Below, piece by piece: positions 43,487 through 50,760 of a stretch of DNA of 64,000 nt. Within the stretch, counting starts at the first letter, position 1; the number at the start of each line of letters is the position of its first letter. The notes beneath the pieces were generated by a model. The model made no database searches and was not told the origin of the DNA. It worked only from the letters and a program-made list of their open reading frames with translations. The position numbers and the translations under genes are program-made. This DNA is from Bacillus solimangrovi (GTDB lineage Bacteria > Bacillota > Bacilli > Bacillales > Bacillaceae_N). The DNA lies in contig NZ_MJEH01000055.1 of NCBI RefSeq assembly GCF_001742425.1, forward strand, positions 1-64,000. The letters run 5' to 3'.

Positions 43487-44272
43487 ATGGAGGAAATAAT
43501 TCAAAAACTTCAATCACTAGGCTTTAGCCAATATGAAGCAAAAGCATATGTTTCTCTAGTTCATCAAGGTCAAACAAGTGCATATCAAGTAAGTAAGACA
43601 TCTGGAATTCCGAGAGCTCGCATCTACGAGATTTTAAATGGACTTGAAGAACAAGGCATTGTTATTAAAAATAAAATTAATGATTCTGTTCAATATTCTC
43701 CTTTACCAGTTGAAATTTTCTTAGAGTCCGCTAAAGCAAAATGGACTGATACATATGATTACATTAGTGATACTCTAAAACACCTTGAAAAAACAGAACC
43801 CTTTGTTGACAATAAAGTAATAACGCTCAAAGGAAAATCACACATATTGGCCTATTGCAGAACAATACTACAAAAAGCAGAAAAAAAAATTATTGTTTCA
43901 CTATGGAATGAGATGTATTCAGAACTTGAACATGAATTGAAAAGTAAAACATCAAATTGTGATTTAAAAGGAATTTGCTTTGAAGTTGAGAATCCATTAT
44001 CAGGATTAGAACTTCATCGAAAGACAAGTTATACAAAAAATATTGGGACAAATAAATGGTTCATCCTTTCCATTGATGGTCGTGAAATGATCTATGGTAC
44101 TTCTATTAATGAAAGAGATACTGCATTTTACACAGATGACCCTGTTCATATCTATTTGCTTGAGAATTATATATGGCACGATGTATTAGTCAATCGGATT
44201 GTCAAACAAACTGAAATTGATATGGAGAATTGGATCGCAAAAGAAAGAGATGATTTCTTCCATATAGAATGA
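43487..44272 (+). CDS. TrmB family transcriptional regulator
   Basis: 261 aa from the second ATG, five bases after ATGGAGG; the first ATG is within that site. The N-terminal winged HTH (residues 1-65) reads EEIIQKLQSLGFSQYEAKAY, VSLVHQGQTSAYQVSKTSGIPRARIYEILNGLEEQGIV, the TrmB pattern (PF01978). A coiled-coil linker follows (SAKAKWTDTYDYISDTLKHLE). The C-terminal half resembles the PLD-like effector domain of TrmB-type regulators (VITLKGKSHILAYCRTILQKAEKKIIVSLW). TrmB proteins respond to sugars or other small molecules. It is divergent from the TauE/SafE exporter, its most likely target. Confidence 0.88.
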   Translation: MEEIIQKLQSLGFSQYEAKAYVSLVHQGQTSAYQVSKTSGIPRARIYEILNGLEEQGIVIKNKINDSVQYSPLPVEIFLESAKAKWTDTYDYISDTLKHLEKTEPFVDNKVITLKGKSHILAYCRTILQKAEKKIIVSLWNEMYSELEHELKSKTSNCDLKGICFEVENPLSGLELHRKTSYTKNIGTNKWFILSIDGREMIYGTSINERDTAFYTDDPVHIYLLENYIWHDVLVNRIVKQTEIDMENWIAKERDDFFHIE

Positions 44273-44395
44273 ACCTTCAAGCAGCTGTGACTTTTCTTCA
44301 TCATCTATGGATAGTTTGTTAACCTAATAAAAATAATATCTCCCTTCACTTGATCCTTAGTTTAAAAGTAGAAGTCATAGTGGTCGTTAAGCTAA

Positions 44396-44453
44396 CAAAA
44401 ATAATAGTACCTTATAAATCAGACAGTGGTACGCGTCTATTTTATAAGGTACT
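44396..44453 (-). terminator. Terminator of the 44469-44930 coat mini-operon
   Basis: A 13-bp perfect stem (44406-44418 with 44441-44453, loop of 22) is followed on the minus strand by ATTATTTTTG, 15 bases past the stop codon. Confidence 0.8.
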
Positions 44454-44468
44454 GCTTACATCATATAA

Positions 44469-44753
44469 TTAAATCCAAGAAAAAGGTGGACGTCTATTCG
44501 TATTTTCTTCCACCTGCTCTTGTTCCGTCGAACCTTCTACCTCATTTGTCTCTGGTTCAACACCTTCTGCTTGTGATTCGACTACTTCCTCCTCTGGAGC
44601 TGCCTGTTGTGGAGCACGAAAACCAAACCATGAGTTAAGTGGCTGTCGACGCGGTGCTGGCGGCGGTGTTGTCGGTGGTTCAAAGACCACTTCATTCGCT
44701 TGAAGAATTAACTTATCAACATGAATCACCTTTGGCTTCTTTTCCTCACTCAT
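44469..44753 (-). CDS. Acidic Pro/Glu-rich protein of the spore-coat block
   Basis: 94 aa, ATG with GGAGGTGAAATA. The N terminus MSEEKKPKVIHVDKLILQAN is followed by EVVFEPPTTPPPAPRRQPLN, then SWFGFRAPQQAA and a strongly acidic stretch (PEEEVVESQAEGVEPETNEV), ending RRPPFSWI. The composition looks intrinsically disordered. It lies 21 bases downstream of the GCGCGK mini-protein on the same transcript, behind a good sigma-K-like promoter. That makes a late mother-cell coat or crust component likely. Not a family I recognise. Confidence 0.7.
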   Translation of the reverse strand: MSEEKKPKVIHVDKLILQANEVVFEPPTTPPPAPRRQPLNSWFGFRAPQQAAPEEEVVESQAEGVEPETNEVEGSTEQEQVEENTNRRPPFSWI

Positions 44754-44774
44754 TATTTCACCTCCTTCAATGAC

Positions 44775-44930
44775 TTATTTGTGTTTATAACCTTTCCCAC
44801 AACCACATCCATTGCTTGGATTGAATGATTTCGATGATGTACTACTGAAGATTCTTGGATAAGACGAACCTGTATTTTTGAGATTAGCCGATTTTTTACT
44901 AATAGTTCGATGAGTGCCCCTTCTTCTCAT
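44775..44930 (-). CDS. Small basic protein with C-terminal NGCGCGKG motif
   Basis: 51 aa, ATG with GAAAGGAGGAAATTG. It starts MRRRGTHRTISKKSANLKNT, continues Ser/Asn-rich and ends NGCGCGKGYKHK. It is a structural analogue of the 40-aa protein at 8331-8453 (basic start, polar middle, GCGCG near the end). It heads a two-gene unit behind a near-perfect sigma-K promoter. Cys-Gly-Cys tails could bind metal or form disulfides in the coat. Too short to be found by default ORF cut-offs, so probably missed in related genomes. Confidence 0.75.
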   Translation of the reverse strand: MRRRGTHRTISKKSANLKNTGSSYPRIFSSTSSKSFNPSNGCGCGKGYKHK

Positions 44931-44966
44931 TCAATTTCCTCCTTTCAATACTGCTCTGACCTGATA

Positions 44967-44994
44967 TAGTCTATGAACCATTACTTGAAATTGT
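44967..44994 (-). promoter_or_regulatory. Sigma-K promoter of the GCGCGK/acidic coat unit
   Basis: Minus strand: AC (44993-44994), 17 bases, CATAGACTA (44967-44975), a perfect CATANNNTA. It ends 37 bases before the mini-protein start. Confidence 0.72.
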
Positions 44995-45050
44995 TCAGTA
45001 CGTCCAAGGCTTATAGAAAAGAAAGGCTATTGCCTATCAATACTATCTTT

Positions 45051-45437
45051 CTATCTGCTTTTCAATCCTTCAAAAAACCAAGCATGCTGATGCTCTGGAT
45101 TATAATTGCTTCCATCTTCATTAAAAAAAGAATTTTGTTCAACTATCCCTTGAATTTGTCTAGAACCAAGAAATGATTCATCACTATTGCGGTTTTTTAA
45201 CTGTTTGATTTGATTTTTATACATGTCAATATCTTGCTTCGCATCATCTAATTGTTGTTGAAGGTCCTCATAATCCTGTTCGTACTGCTTTCTTTCTATA
45301 AACATTTTCTTCTCTAAATTCGATGTTGGTTCTATTTGTTTCTCAAGCTCCTCTACTTTCTCTCTATAATAAGTAAGCTCTGACTTCAACCTCGTAACAA
45401 ACCGCTTCCACTGAGCATCCGAATACTTACGTTCCAT
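45051..45437 (-). CDS. Coiled-coil protein of the spore-coat block
   Basis: 128 aa, ATG with GAGGAGGAATTGTAA. From residue ~8 to ~85 the sequence is an almost unbroken heptad coiled coil (VTRLKSELTYYREKVEELEK, LQQQLDDAKQDIDMYKNQIK). A polar tail follows (FNEDGSNYNPEHQHAWFFEG). No signal peptide. It is divergent from the KVYDW-type gene at 45632 across a 194-base region and lies within the coat block. A structural coat or morphogenetic partner is plausible but unproven. Confidence 0.7.
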   Translation of the reverse strand: MERKYSDAQWKRFVTRLKSELTYYREKVEELEKQIEPTSNLEKKMFIERKQYEQDYEDLQQQLDDAKQDIDMYKNQIKQLKNRNSDESFLGSRQIQGIVEQNSFFNEDGSNYNPEHQHAWFFEGLKSR

Positions 45438-45534
45438 TTACAATTCCTCCTCTTCTTCATACTCACCTATTTATATGCAATCTAATAATAATCTGTGTAT
45501 TCGCCCGTTTATGAAATTAGGCGCCGTTTATCGC

Positions 45535-45561
45535 ACACTTATTCTAGACATTCATACTATA
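45535..45561 (+). promoter_or_regulatory. Sigma-K promoter of the KVYDW coat gene
   Basis: AC (45535-45536), 16 bases, CATACTATA (45553-45561), a perfect CATANNNTA. It lies about 70 bases upstream of the start codon. Confidence 0.68.
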
Positions 45562-45631
45562 AAAGTAGTCCCGTACCTAACAATGAAATACTTGCTTAGG
45601 GATAAATAATAATGAGGAGGGCTTTAAACAA

Positions 45632-46375
45632 ATGAGCCATAAACCAAAGAAAGAAAATATTTGTATCAGAGTCCCGAAGGTTTATGATTGGGTCACACGC
45701 CAAGTTGATCTTCCATTAATTAGTTTTACTGGAAAACAATTAAATCAACTTAAATTTGATTGTGACTTAGAACCGTGTGGTGATAATGGCCATATTCGCA
45801 ATATCTGTGAATTCTTAGAGCGTGAGGGCATTGATGATGTAATTGTTGACTGCTTCTTAAGTGACAGATATGGTAACCGTATTGATCCGAAAAAAGACAA
45901 TGGTGTTCTTTGTCAAGAAATTATTCAACCAAATGGACGTGAAGAAGTCAAAGTTAAGTTACCTGATGGTGATGAGGTAACACTTCAGAAAGTAAAAGTT
46001 CTTCTAAAAGGATTCGTAGGGATTGAACTGTTGTCTCATAATGGTGAAGTGCTTTGCCACTTAGACGAAGGAATCCCATTTGCAACTGCACAAACATTCT
46101 TCTTATGTGCACCTAAAGGTACTGAAGTTAATTGTCACCTATCATTCTTTGAATGTGATGCAAGTTTGATTTGTACTGATGATTTTGAGCAACTTGATAT
46201 CTCCATCACTCTTTGCATTGAAGTTCAAATGGAAGCTTACGTAAAAATCGAAGTTGAGGGGAAATTCTGTGAACCACGTCCAGAATTACCAATTTCACCG
46301 GTCTTATGTTCAACAGAAAAGTTCCCACCTCAATGTCCAGATGTATTTCCAAATGATGATCGAAAAGATTGCTAA
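45632..46375 (+). CDS. KVYDW-type spore-surface protein (paralogue of the Ena-fusion protein without the Ena domain)
   Basis: 247 aa, ATG with GAGGAGGGC. N-terminal motif ENICIRVPKVYDWVTRQV (residues 8-25). Then a variable linker replaces the Ena module found in the 6654-7586 protein. From ~74 a Cys-containing beta-rich domain is shared with that protein: LSDRYGNRIDPKKDNGVLCQ, LPDGDEVTLQKVKVLLKGF, FFLCAPKGTEVNCHLSFFEC, VQMEAYVKIEVEGKFCE. It carries 13 Cys and no signal peptide. Position in the coat block and a consensus sigma-K promoter make coat/exosporium localisation likely. I know no named function for the family. Confidence 0.8.
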   Translation: MSHKPKKENICIRVPKVYDWVTRQVDLPLISFTGKQLNQLKFDCDLEPCGDNGHIRNICEFLEREGIDDVIVDCFLSDRYGNRIDPKKDNGVLCQEIIQPNGREEVKVKLPDGDEVTLQKVKVLLKGFVGIELLSHNGEVLCHLDEGIPFATAQTFFLCAPKGTEVNCHLSFFECDASLICTDDFEQLDISITLCIEVQMEAYVKIEVEGKFCEPRPELPISPVLCSTEKFPPQCPDVFPNDDRKDC

Positions 46376-46385
46376 TTGAATCAGT

Positions 46386-46421
46386 AAGCTGCTGCACTCG
46401 CAGCAGCTTTTCGTATTTTTT
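46386..46421 (+). terminator. Terminator of the KVYDW coat gene
   Basis: A 10-bp perfect stem (46386-46395 with 46400-46409) is followed by TTCGTATTTTTT. An open frame running through it into the next gene is therefore not the real start of that gene. Confidence 0.87.
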
Positions 46422-46476
46422 CGTAAATGTTTACATACATATAAATGAAGTACAGGATTGTTTTGGAGGTGAAGAG

Positions 46477-47091
46477 ATGTCGAATAACCTTTCTACAGAT
46501 GATAACCTTGAGCTTCATGAAGTTCACTCACTTCTTGAGCAGGCAGAACAAAAGTTAAAAAAGTTAAAAATTATAGCTTCGACTGAAGATTTGAATAATC
46601 CAATTCAAAACGAACTTTCATTTGAATCTATGTTTCAATACTCTGTCATTCTGCCATCGTCTGATGAACATTTGCATAATACCTTCGTAATTGGAAATTT
46701 TCAGATTCACAACACTGGCGCTGAAACAATGAACAACCCACTCATTTGTTTAGAAATTTCCCCATCACAACATAGCTCAATTAGTGGGAAAATTTCATAT
46801 GGAAAAGGGAATTCAGACGAAGACTCTTTATATGGTTCAAACGAGGAATGGAAATATTTAGAGTATGATTGGCGCAAAAAAGGTAGTAAACGGGGTGAAC
46901 ATTGGCTTAAACCACTTCATGCTGATAACATTGCTCCAGGAGAAACATTAACTTTTTCAAATTTCCAGCTCAAATTTTCAGAAAAAGCTGAAGGGGAATT
47001 ATCTCTTGCTGGTTTTGTCTATTGCAAGGAAGATTCGAAAGGGAGAGCTTCTAAAAATCGTATTGTCTTACATTTACCGTCAAAATCATAA
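46477..47091 (+). CDS. Hypothetical protein of the spore-coat block
   Basis: 204 aa from ATG 46477, preceded by TTTTGGAGGTGAAGAG. An N-terminal helical stretch (LELHEVHSLLEQAEQKLKKL) is followed by a beta-sandwich-like domain (YSVILPSSDEHLHNTFVIGNFQIHNTGAETMNNPLICLEI, LHADNIAPGETLTFSNFQLKF). NFQIHNTG...NNPLICLEI with IAPGETLTF recalls immunoglobulin-like/CARDB-type accessory domains. No signal peptide, consistent with mother-cell coat proteins. Not a family I recognise. Convergent with yjcA. Confidence 0.72.
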   Translation: MSNNLSTDDNLELHEVHSLLEQAEQKLKKLKIIASTEDLNNPIQNELSFESMFQYSVILPSSDEHLHNTFVIGNFQIHNTGAETMNNPLICLEISPSQHSSISGKISYGKGNSDEDSLYGSNEEWKYLEYDWRKKGSKRGEHWLKPLHADNIAPGETLTFSNFQLKFSEKAEGELSLAGFVYCKEDSKGRASKNRIVLHLPSKS

Positions 47092-47143
47092 CAAACTTAT
47101 TCGAAAGCTGAAATTATGTAGAGAATGAAATTTCTTCACAATT

Positions 47144-47182
47144 AATAAATCACCCGGATTGGTACGGGTGATTTATTATTTT
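47144..47182. terminator. Bidirectional terminator between the 204-aa coat-block gene and yjcA
   Basis: A 13-bp perfect stem (47144-47156 with 47165-47177) has A/T-rich flanks on both sides. It overlaps the yjcA stop region. Confidence 0.82.
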
Positions 47183-47534
47183 ATTCATTCAACTTTTGAA
47201 CAATTACTTCAAGAAATGCAGCACCACCAGCCAATGCTAATATGAAGACGATAAACTCAAAAATTTCAGGAAGAAACCAAATTCCTAAAACTAATAAGAT
47301 TGTACTCCACATCCCTGTACACCAATAACAACTTAATAGTTCACCGATCCAGTGCCTTAACCCGCTTCCCCTTATTTCAAGGTAAGTTTCAACATTGCCT
47401 TCGGCATCTTCTTCTTCCACTAATTCATGAAATGGCTTGCGGATAAACGATGTAATTTGGTCATAAACAATCAACCTCGTTAGGCGAAAGCTTGCAAATA
47501 TAAGCATCATTATTTCTATCCAAGTCATAGACAA
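47181..47534 (-). CDS. yjcA: Sporulation membrane protein, DUF1360 (YjcA/YngL type)
   Basis: 117 aa from TTG with AGGTGATG; an ATG two codons later is possible. A hydrophobic N-terminal helix (IEIMMLIFASFRLTRLIVYD), a loop with EIRGSGLRHWIGELLSCYWCTGMWST, and C-terminal helices (LVLGIWFLPEIFEFIVFILALAGGAAFLEVI) are typical of DUF1360 (PF07098). The FRLTRL and CxWCTGxW motifs are diagnostic. In B. subtilis yjcA lies beside the cotVWXYZ-cotO coat cluster, and here it is next to cotO. Role in spore coat or membrane is not defined. Confidence 0.85.
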   Translation of the reverse strand: MSMTWIEIMMLIFASFRLTRLIVYDQITSFIRKPFHELVEEEDAEGNVETYLEIRGSGLRHWIGELLSCYWCTGMWSTILLVLGIWFLPEIFEFIVFILALAGGAAFLEVIVQKLNE

Positions 47535-47592
47535 ACGACATCACCTACTAACATGAAGTCAACGTGTTCAAATAAGTACTTTTGAAGATTTT

Positions 47593-48027
47593 TTACAGCA
47601 TATGCACATCATCAATAACATTCCAATCATACTTCTTAACCGCTTGCCCTTCACTCAGTTGGAATGAAACAGTGGCATCATCCTTTTCTAACACAGTGCC
47701 TTCAATCATTTCACCATTCACAATAAGTGCACACGGATATTGAGGACGTTCCTTTGGTATAGTCAATAACAGGTCTACCCTTTCCTTCAAACCTAAATCT
47801 TGAAAGTTTTTCTTGAAATTTGAAAGAGATGATTTATCAAATTCTGTGTCTTTTTTCGCTTTTCCACTTTCCTTTTTAACTCGCATAATTCGTGTAGTTG
47901 CTTGCTGCTGTACCTTCTCATTTTTCTTAATTATATAATCTTGCATCTTCGTGTCACCTTGCTCAAAATCAGGCTGGACAATATACAGAAACGGACGATT
48001 TGAAGCACTTGTTTTCTTTTTTGCCAA
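47593..48027 (-). CDS. cotO: Spore coat morphogenetic protein CotO-like
   Basis: 144 aa, ATG with AGGAGGGATAGGTC. It begins MAKKKTSASNRPFLYIVQPD, continues basic and disordered, and ends with a compact region ERVDLLLTIPKERPQYPCALIVNGEMIEGTVLEK and WNVIDDVHML. Both ends resemble B. subtilis CotO (YjbX), an outer-coat assembly protein, as I remember it. Synteny (fabI on one side, yjcA on the other) supports the call. CotO is needed for late coat or exosporium assembly in Bacillus. A sigma-K-like promoter precedes it. Confidence 0.78.
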   Translation of the reverse strand: MAKKKTSASNRPFLYIVQPDFEQGDTKMQDYIIKKNEKVQQQATTRIMRVKKESGKAKKDTEFDKSSLSNFKKNFQDLGLKERVDLLLTIPKERPQYPCALIVNGEMIEGTVLEKDDATVSFQLSEGQAVKKYDWNVIDDVHML

Positions 48028-48049
48028 GACCTATCCCTCCTTTTCTACA

Positions 48050-48077
48050 CATCATATGCAACCAATATAGGTAATGT
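48050..48077 (-). promoter_or_regulatory. Candidate sigma-K promoter of cotO
   Basis: Minus strand: AC (48076-48077), 17 bases, CATATGATG (48050-48058), one mismatch to CATANNNTA and identical to the -10 of the coat gene at 11844. Confidence 0.55.
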
Positions 48078-48327
48078 GCCCAAAACTTTATTAACGTTAA
48101 ATTTCTAGTACAACTAATTCTTTAAAATAGAAAAGAGAGTGAATAAAACCATAATTATTTTTGCTGTTCTCAATCTCTTAGCTATGATAAACTTTTAATT
48201 ACATAAATATCCAATACTTAATAGTAATTTGATAACACCCTATCGTGAAGATAATAGATAGATTAGGGATAGGACAATAAAGTGTCATAGTTGAAATTTA
48301 ATAGACATTATTAGGAGGGCAACGATT

Positions 48328-48690
48328 TTGAGAAAAATAAATGGAAGAGTAGTTGGATTTGAATTGAATAGTCAACAACCTGAAAAAGCTATAGAATTTT
48401 ACTCTAACGTTTTTGGTTGGGATGTTGCTGAACCACATTGGGATTATTGGTCTGTTTCAACTAGTGAAACCGAGAGAAACGGAATGAATGGTGGAATTGC
48501 GAAAGGACCCAATGATTATCCTCATGGAACTCGTATTCAAATCGAAGTAGATTTCATAGACGAAGCGATTTCTTCAGCAACAAAAAACGGGGCTATGATC
48601 GTTAGAGATATAATGGAGTTTGATGAGTTTTATCTTGCCTACTTAGTAGACCCTACAGGAATAGGTTTTGGGCTTATTCAAAAAAAGTAA
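48328..48690 (+). CDS. VOC (glyoxalase/bleomycin resistance) family protein
   Basis: 120 aa from TTG with AGGAGGGCAACGATT. One vicinal-oxygen-chelate fold in two beta-alpha-beta-beta-beta halves: VVGFELNSQQPEKAIEFYSNVFGWDV and GTRIQIEVDFIDEAISSATKNGAMIV, ending YLAYLVDPTGIGFGLIQKK. The 'EKAIEFYSNVFGW' and 'DPTGIGFGLIQ' blocks are typical of small stand-alone VOC proteins. Possible metal ligands (His/Glu) are not clearly placed. Substrate is unknown; the fold covers lyases, dioxygenases and drug-binding proteins. Single gene. Confidence 0.88.
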   Translation: MRKINGRVVGFELNSQQPEKAIEFYSNVFGWDVAEPHWDYWSVSTSETERNGMNGGIAKGPNDYPHGTRIQIEVDFIDEAISSATKNGAMIVRDIMEFDEFYLAYLVDPTGIGFGLIQKK

Positions 48691-48738
48691 TTTCACGCGA
48701 GAACATTCACAATCATTCACTAGTAAACAGCTCATAAT

Positions 48739-48772
48739 GAAAAGAGAGCTTGGGATTCCAAGCTCTCTTTTC
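48739..48772 (+). terminator. Terminator of the VOC gene
   Basis: A 15-bp perfect stem (48739-48753 with 48758-48772) with a 4-base loop and T-rich right arm. Confidence 0.85.
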
Positions 48773-48883
48773 ACGTAACGGCTATTAATAGGTGCGCTTT
48801 TATCAATTGTGTTAATTACTCCAACTAATTAATAAGTGTCTACTTCATTAACAATACTCTATTATTTATTGTACTTTGTAACG

Positions 48884-50083
48884 TTAGTTAGCACGTGATA
48901 AAATTTTACGAACTTTCTCAATTGCCCAATCAAGGTCTTCTTTAGAAATAACTAAAGGTGGTGCAAAACGGATAACCGTATCATGTGTTTCTTTACATAA
49001 TAAACCTTCTTCTTTTAGTAGTTCACAATATTTACGAGCTGGTTCAGTCAATTCAACACCTATGAATAATCCTTTTCCACGTACTTCTTTAATCATTGGA
49101 TTATCAATTTGACGGAGCTGCTCCATGAAGTAATTACCTAATTCAAGTGAACGTTCATCAAGCTTCTCATCCTCAAGCACTTCTAGTGCTGCAACTGACA
49201 CAGCACATGCAAGTGGATTACCACCAAATGTTGAACCATGAGATCCAGGGTTAAATACTCCAAGTACATCCTCATCAGCAACAATACAAGAAATTGGGAA
49301 TACTCCTCCACCAAGTGCTTTACCTAGAATTAAGATATCAGGTGTAACATCTTCCCAATCACAAGCAAACATTTTTCCACTTCGTGCTAGACCAGCTTGA
49401 ATCTCATCGGCAATGAGCAACACATTATTCTCTTCACATACTTTTTTAGCTTCCTTCAAGAATCCTTCAGGTGGGATAACGATACCTGCTTCACCTTGAA
49501 TTGGCTCCATCAAAAATGCAGCAGTATTTGGTGTAATCGCTGCTTTCAATGCCTCAATATCACCGTAAGGAATAATATTCATTCCAGGTAACATCGGTCC
49601 GAAACCACGCTTATATTCTTCTTCAGATGATAACGAAACTGCTGTCATTGTACGCCCATGGAAATTGCCTTCACACGCAATAATTTCTGCTTGATTCTCT
49701 GCTACGCCTTTAACATCGTATGCCCAACGACGTGCTGTTTTAACTGCAGTTTCCACTGCCTCAGCACCTGTATTCATTGGTAGTGCTCTCTCTTTCCCTG
49801 TCATTTTACAAATCTTCTCGTACCAAGGTCCAAGCTGATCATTATGGAAAGCACGTGACGTTAATGTTACTCGATCTGCTTGTTCTTTTAACGCTTGAAT
49901 CAATTTAGGGTGACGATGACCTTGATTCACTGCAGAATATGCACTTAACATATCCATGTAGCGATTACCTTCAGGATCTTCAACCCAGACACCTTCAGCT
50001 TTAGCTATTACAATTGGAAGCGGATGATAGTTTCGCGCACCAAATTTTTCTGTTTGTTCAATTATCGAATTTGTATTAGCCAT
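48884..50083 (-). CDS. rocD: Ornithine aminotransferase
   Basis: 399 aa, ATG with AAGGAGGAATTTTC. PLP class-III aminotransferase: [73 protein letters not shown] and PLP lysine in [15 protein letters not shown]. The conserved GAEAVETA and length (~400) are those of RocD. It converts ornithine plus 2-oxoglutarate to glutamate-5-semialdehyde and glutamate in arginine catabolism. Upstream lies a -24/-12 promoter with a distant palindrome, the arrangement used by SigL and RocR for arginine-induced roc genes. Confidence 0.96.
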   Translation of the reverse strand: MANTNSIIEQTEKFGARNYHPLPIVIAKAEGVWVEDPEGNRYMDMLSAYSAVNQGHRHPKLIQALKEQADRVTLTSRAFHNDQLGPWYEKICKMTGKERALPMNTGAEAVETAVKTARRWAYDVKGVAENQAEIIACEGNFHGRTMTAVSLSSEEEYKRGFGPMLPGMNIIPYGDIEALKAAITPNTAAFLMEPIQGEAGIVIPPEGFLKEAKKVCEENNVLLIADEIQAGLARSGKMFACDWEDVTPDILILGKALGGGVFPISCIVADEDVLGVFNPGSHGSTFGGNPLACAVSVAALEVLEDEKLDERSLELGNYFMEQLRQIDNPMIKEVRGKGLFIGVELTEPARKYCELLKEEGLLCKETHDTVIRFAPPLVISKEDLDWAIEKVRKILSRAN

Positions 50084-50277
50084 GAAAATTCCTCCTTAAA
50101 TTCAATTGAAAGGTATGTTTTTCTAGTCCTTCTCAAATATAACTCTTATATATTAAGTGGAACTGCTCTATAGTAGAGCAAATTATATCACTCTCCACCA
50201 AAAGTATAACAAGTCTCGTAAACACTTTTATTATTCATCATAAAGTAAGACGAATGAATTTACTCACCTTTTTATAC

Positions 50278-50295
50278 TTGCAAGAAATATGCCAA
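50278..50295 (-). promoter_or_regulatory. Sigma-54 (SigL) -24/-12 promoter of rocD
   Basis: Minus strand TTGGCATATTTCTTGCAA: GG and GC dinucleotides are exactly 12 bases apart, matching the TGGCAC-N5-TTGC consensus except two neighbouring positions. It lies about 195 bases upstream of the start codon. Confidence 0.8.
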
Positions 50296-50444
50296 AAATC
50301 TAAATTCAATGACTTTTATTGCACCCTTTTAATATGTACCCTTCATATCACTTTAATCAGGCTAACGTTCTGTCGTTATTCTTTTATTATTAATAGAATT
50401 GTTAAAATAAATTCTATTATTCCCCAATGACTCACTCTACCACC

Positions 50445-50485
50445 AAACGCAAAATAATTTTTCTTATACAAAATATTTTGCGTTT
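50445..50485. promoter_or_regulatory. RocR-type upstream activating sequence
   Basis: A 12-bp perfect inverted repeat, AAACGCAAAATA (50445-50456) and TATTTTGCGTTT (50474-50485). A further perfect palindrome CAAAATATTTTG lies at 50469-50480. It is ~150-190 bases upstream of the -24/-12 promoter, the place for an enhancer. The GCAAAATA core is similar to B. subtilis RocR sites as I recall them. Confidence 0.65.
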
Positions 50486-50717
50486 AAGAGCAAAATATTT
50501 AAACTATTAACTGCCATTCTTACTTAATGTAATACTTCCATGTACTTTCCGATATAGTATCCTTCATTGAATTATTCTTATGACACAAACCAATAATAAA
50601 CTTCATATTATATACAAAGATAAAACCTTTTTATTATATGCATGTATCTTAGTTCCTCATTAACAGTGAATTTTTTAATACACAGAACACTGAAGAAATG
50701 ACAGTTATTCTCGCAAC

Positions 50718-50752
50718 AAAAAACCCTTTGATCATTGATCAAAGGGTTTTAT
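50718..50752 (-). terminator. Terminator of fabI
   Basis: A 14-bp perfect stem (50720-50733 with 50737-50750) is followed on the minus strand by a T run. Confidence 0.88.
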
Positions 50753-50760
50753 TAATCTGC

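Larger units (their letters stand above)
50084..50757. other. Long regulatory region upstream of rocD
   Basis: This 670-base region holds the -24/-12 promoter, an upstream palindrome and the fabI terminator. Apart from these I see no ORF with a ribosome binding site. Strong AT bias makes other sites unreliable. Confidence 0.6.

Noticed and set aside
46369-46476. Longer N terminus of the 46477 gene
   Set aside because: It would overlap the end of the upstream gene and run through its terminator; the good ribosome binding site is at 46461-46475.
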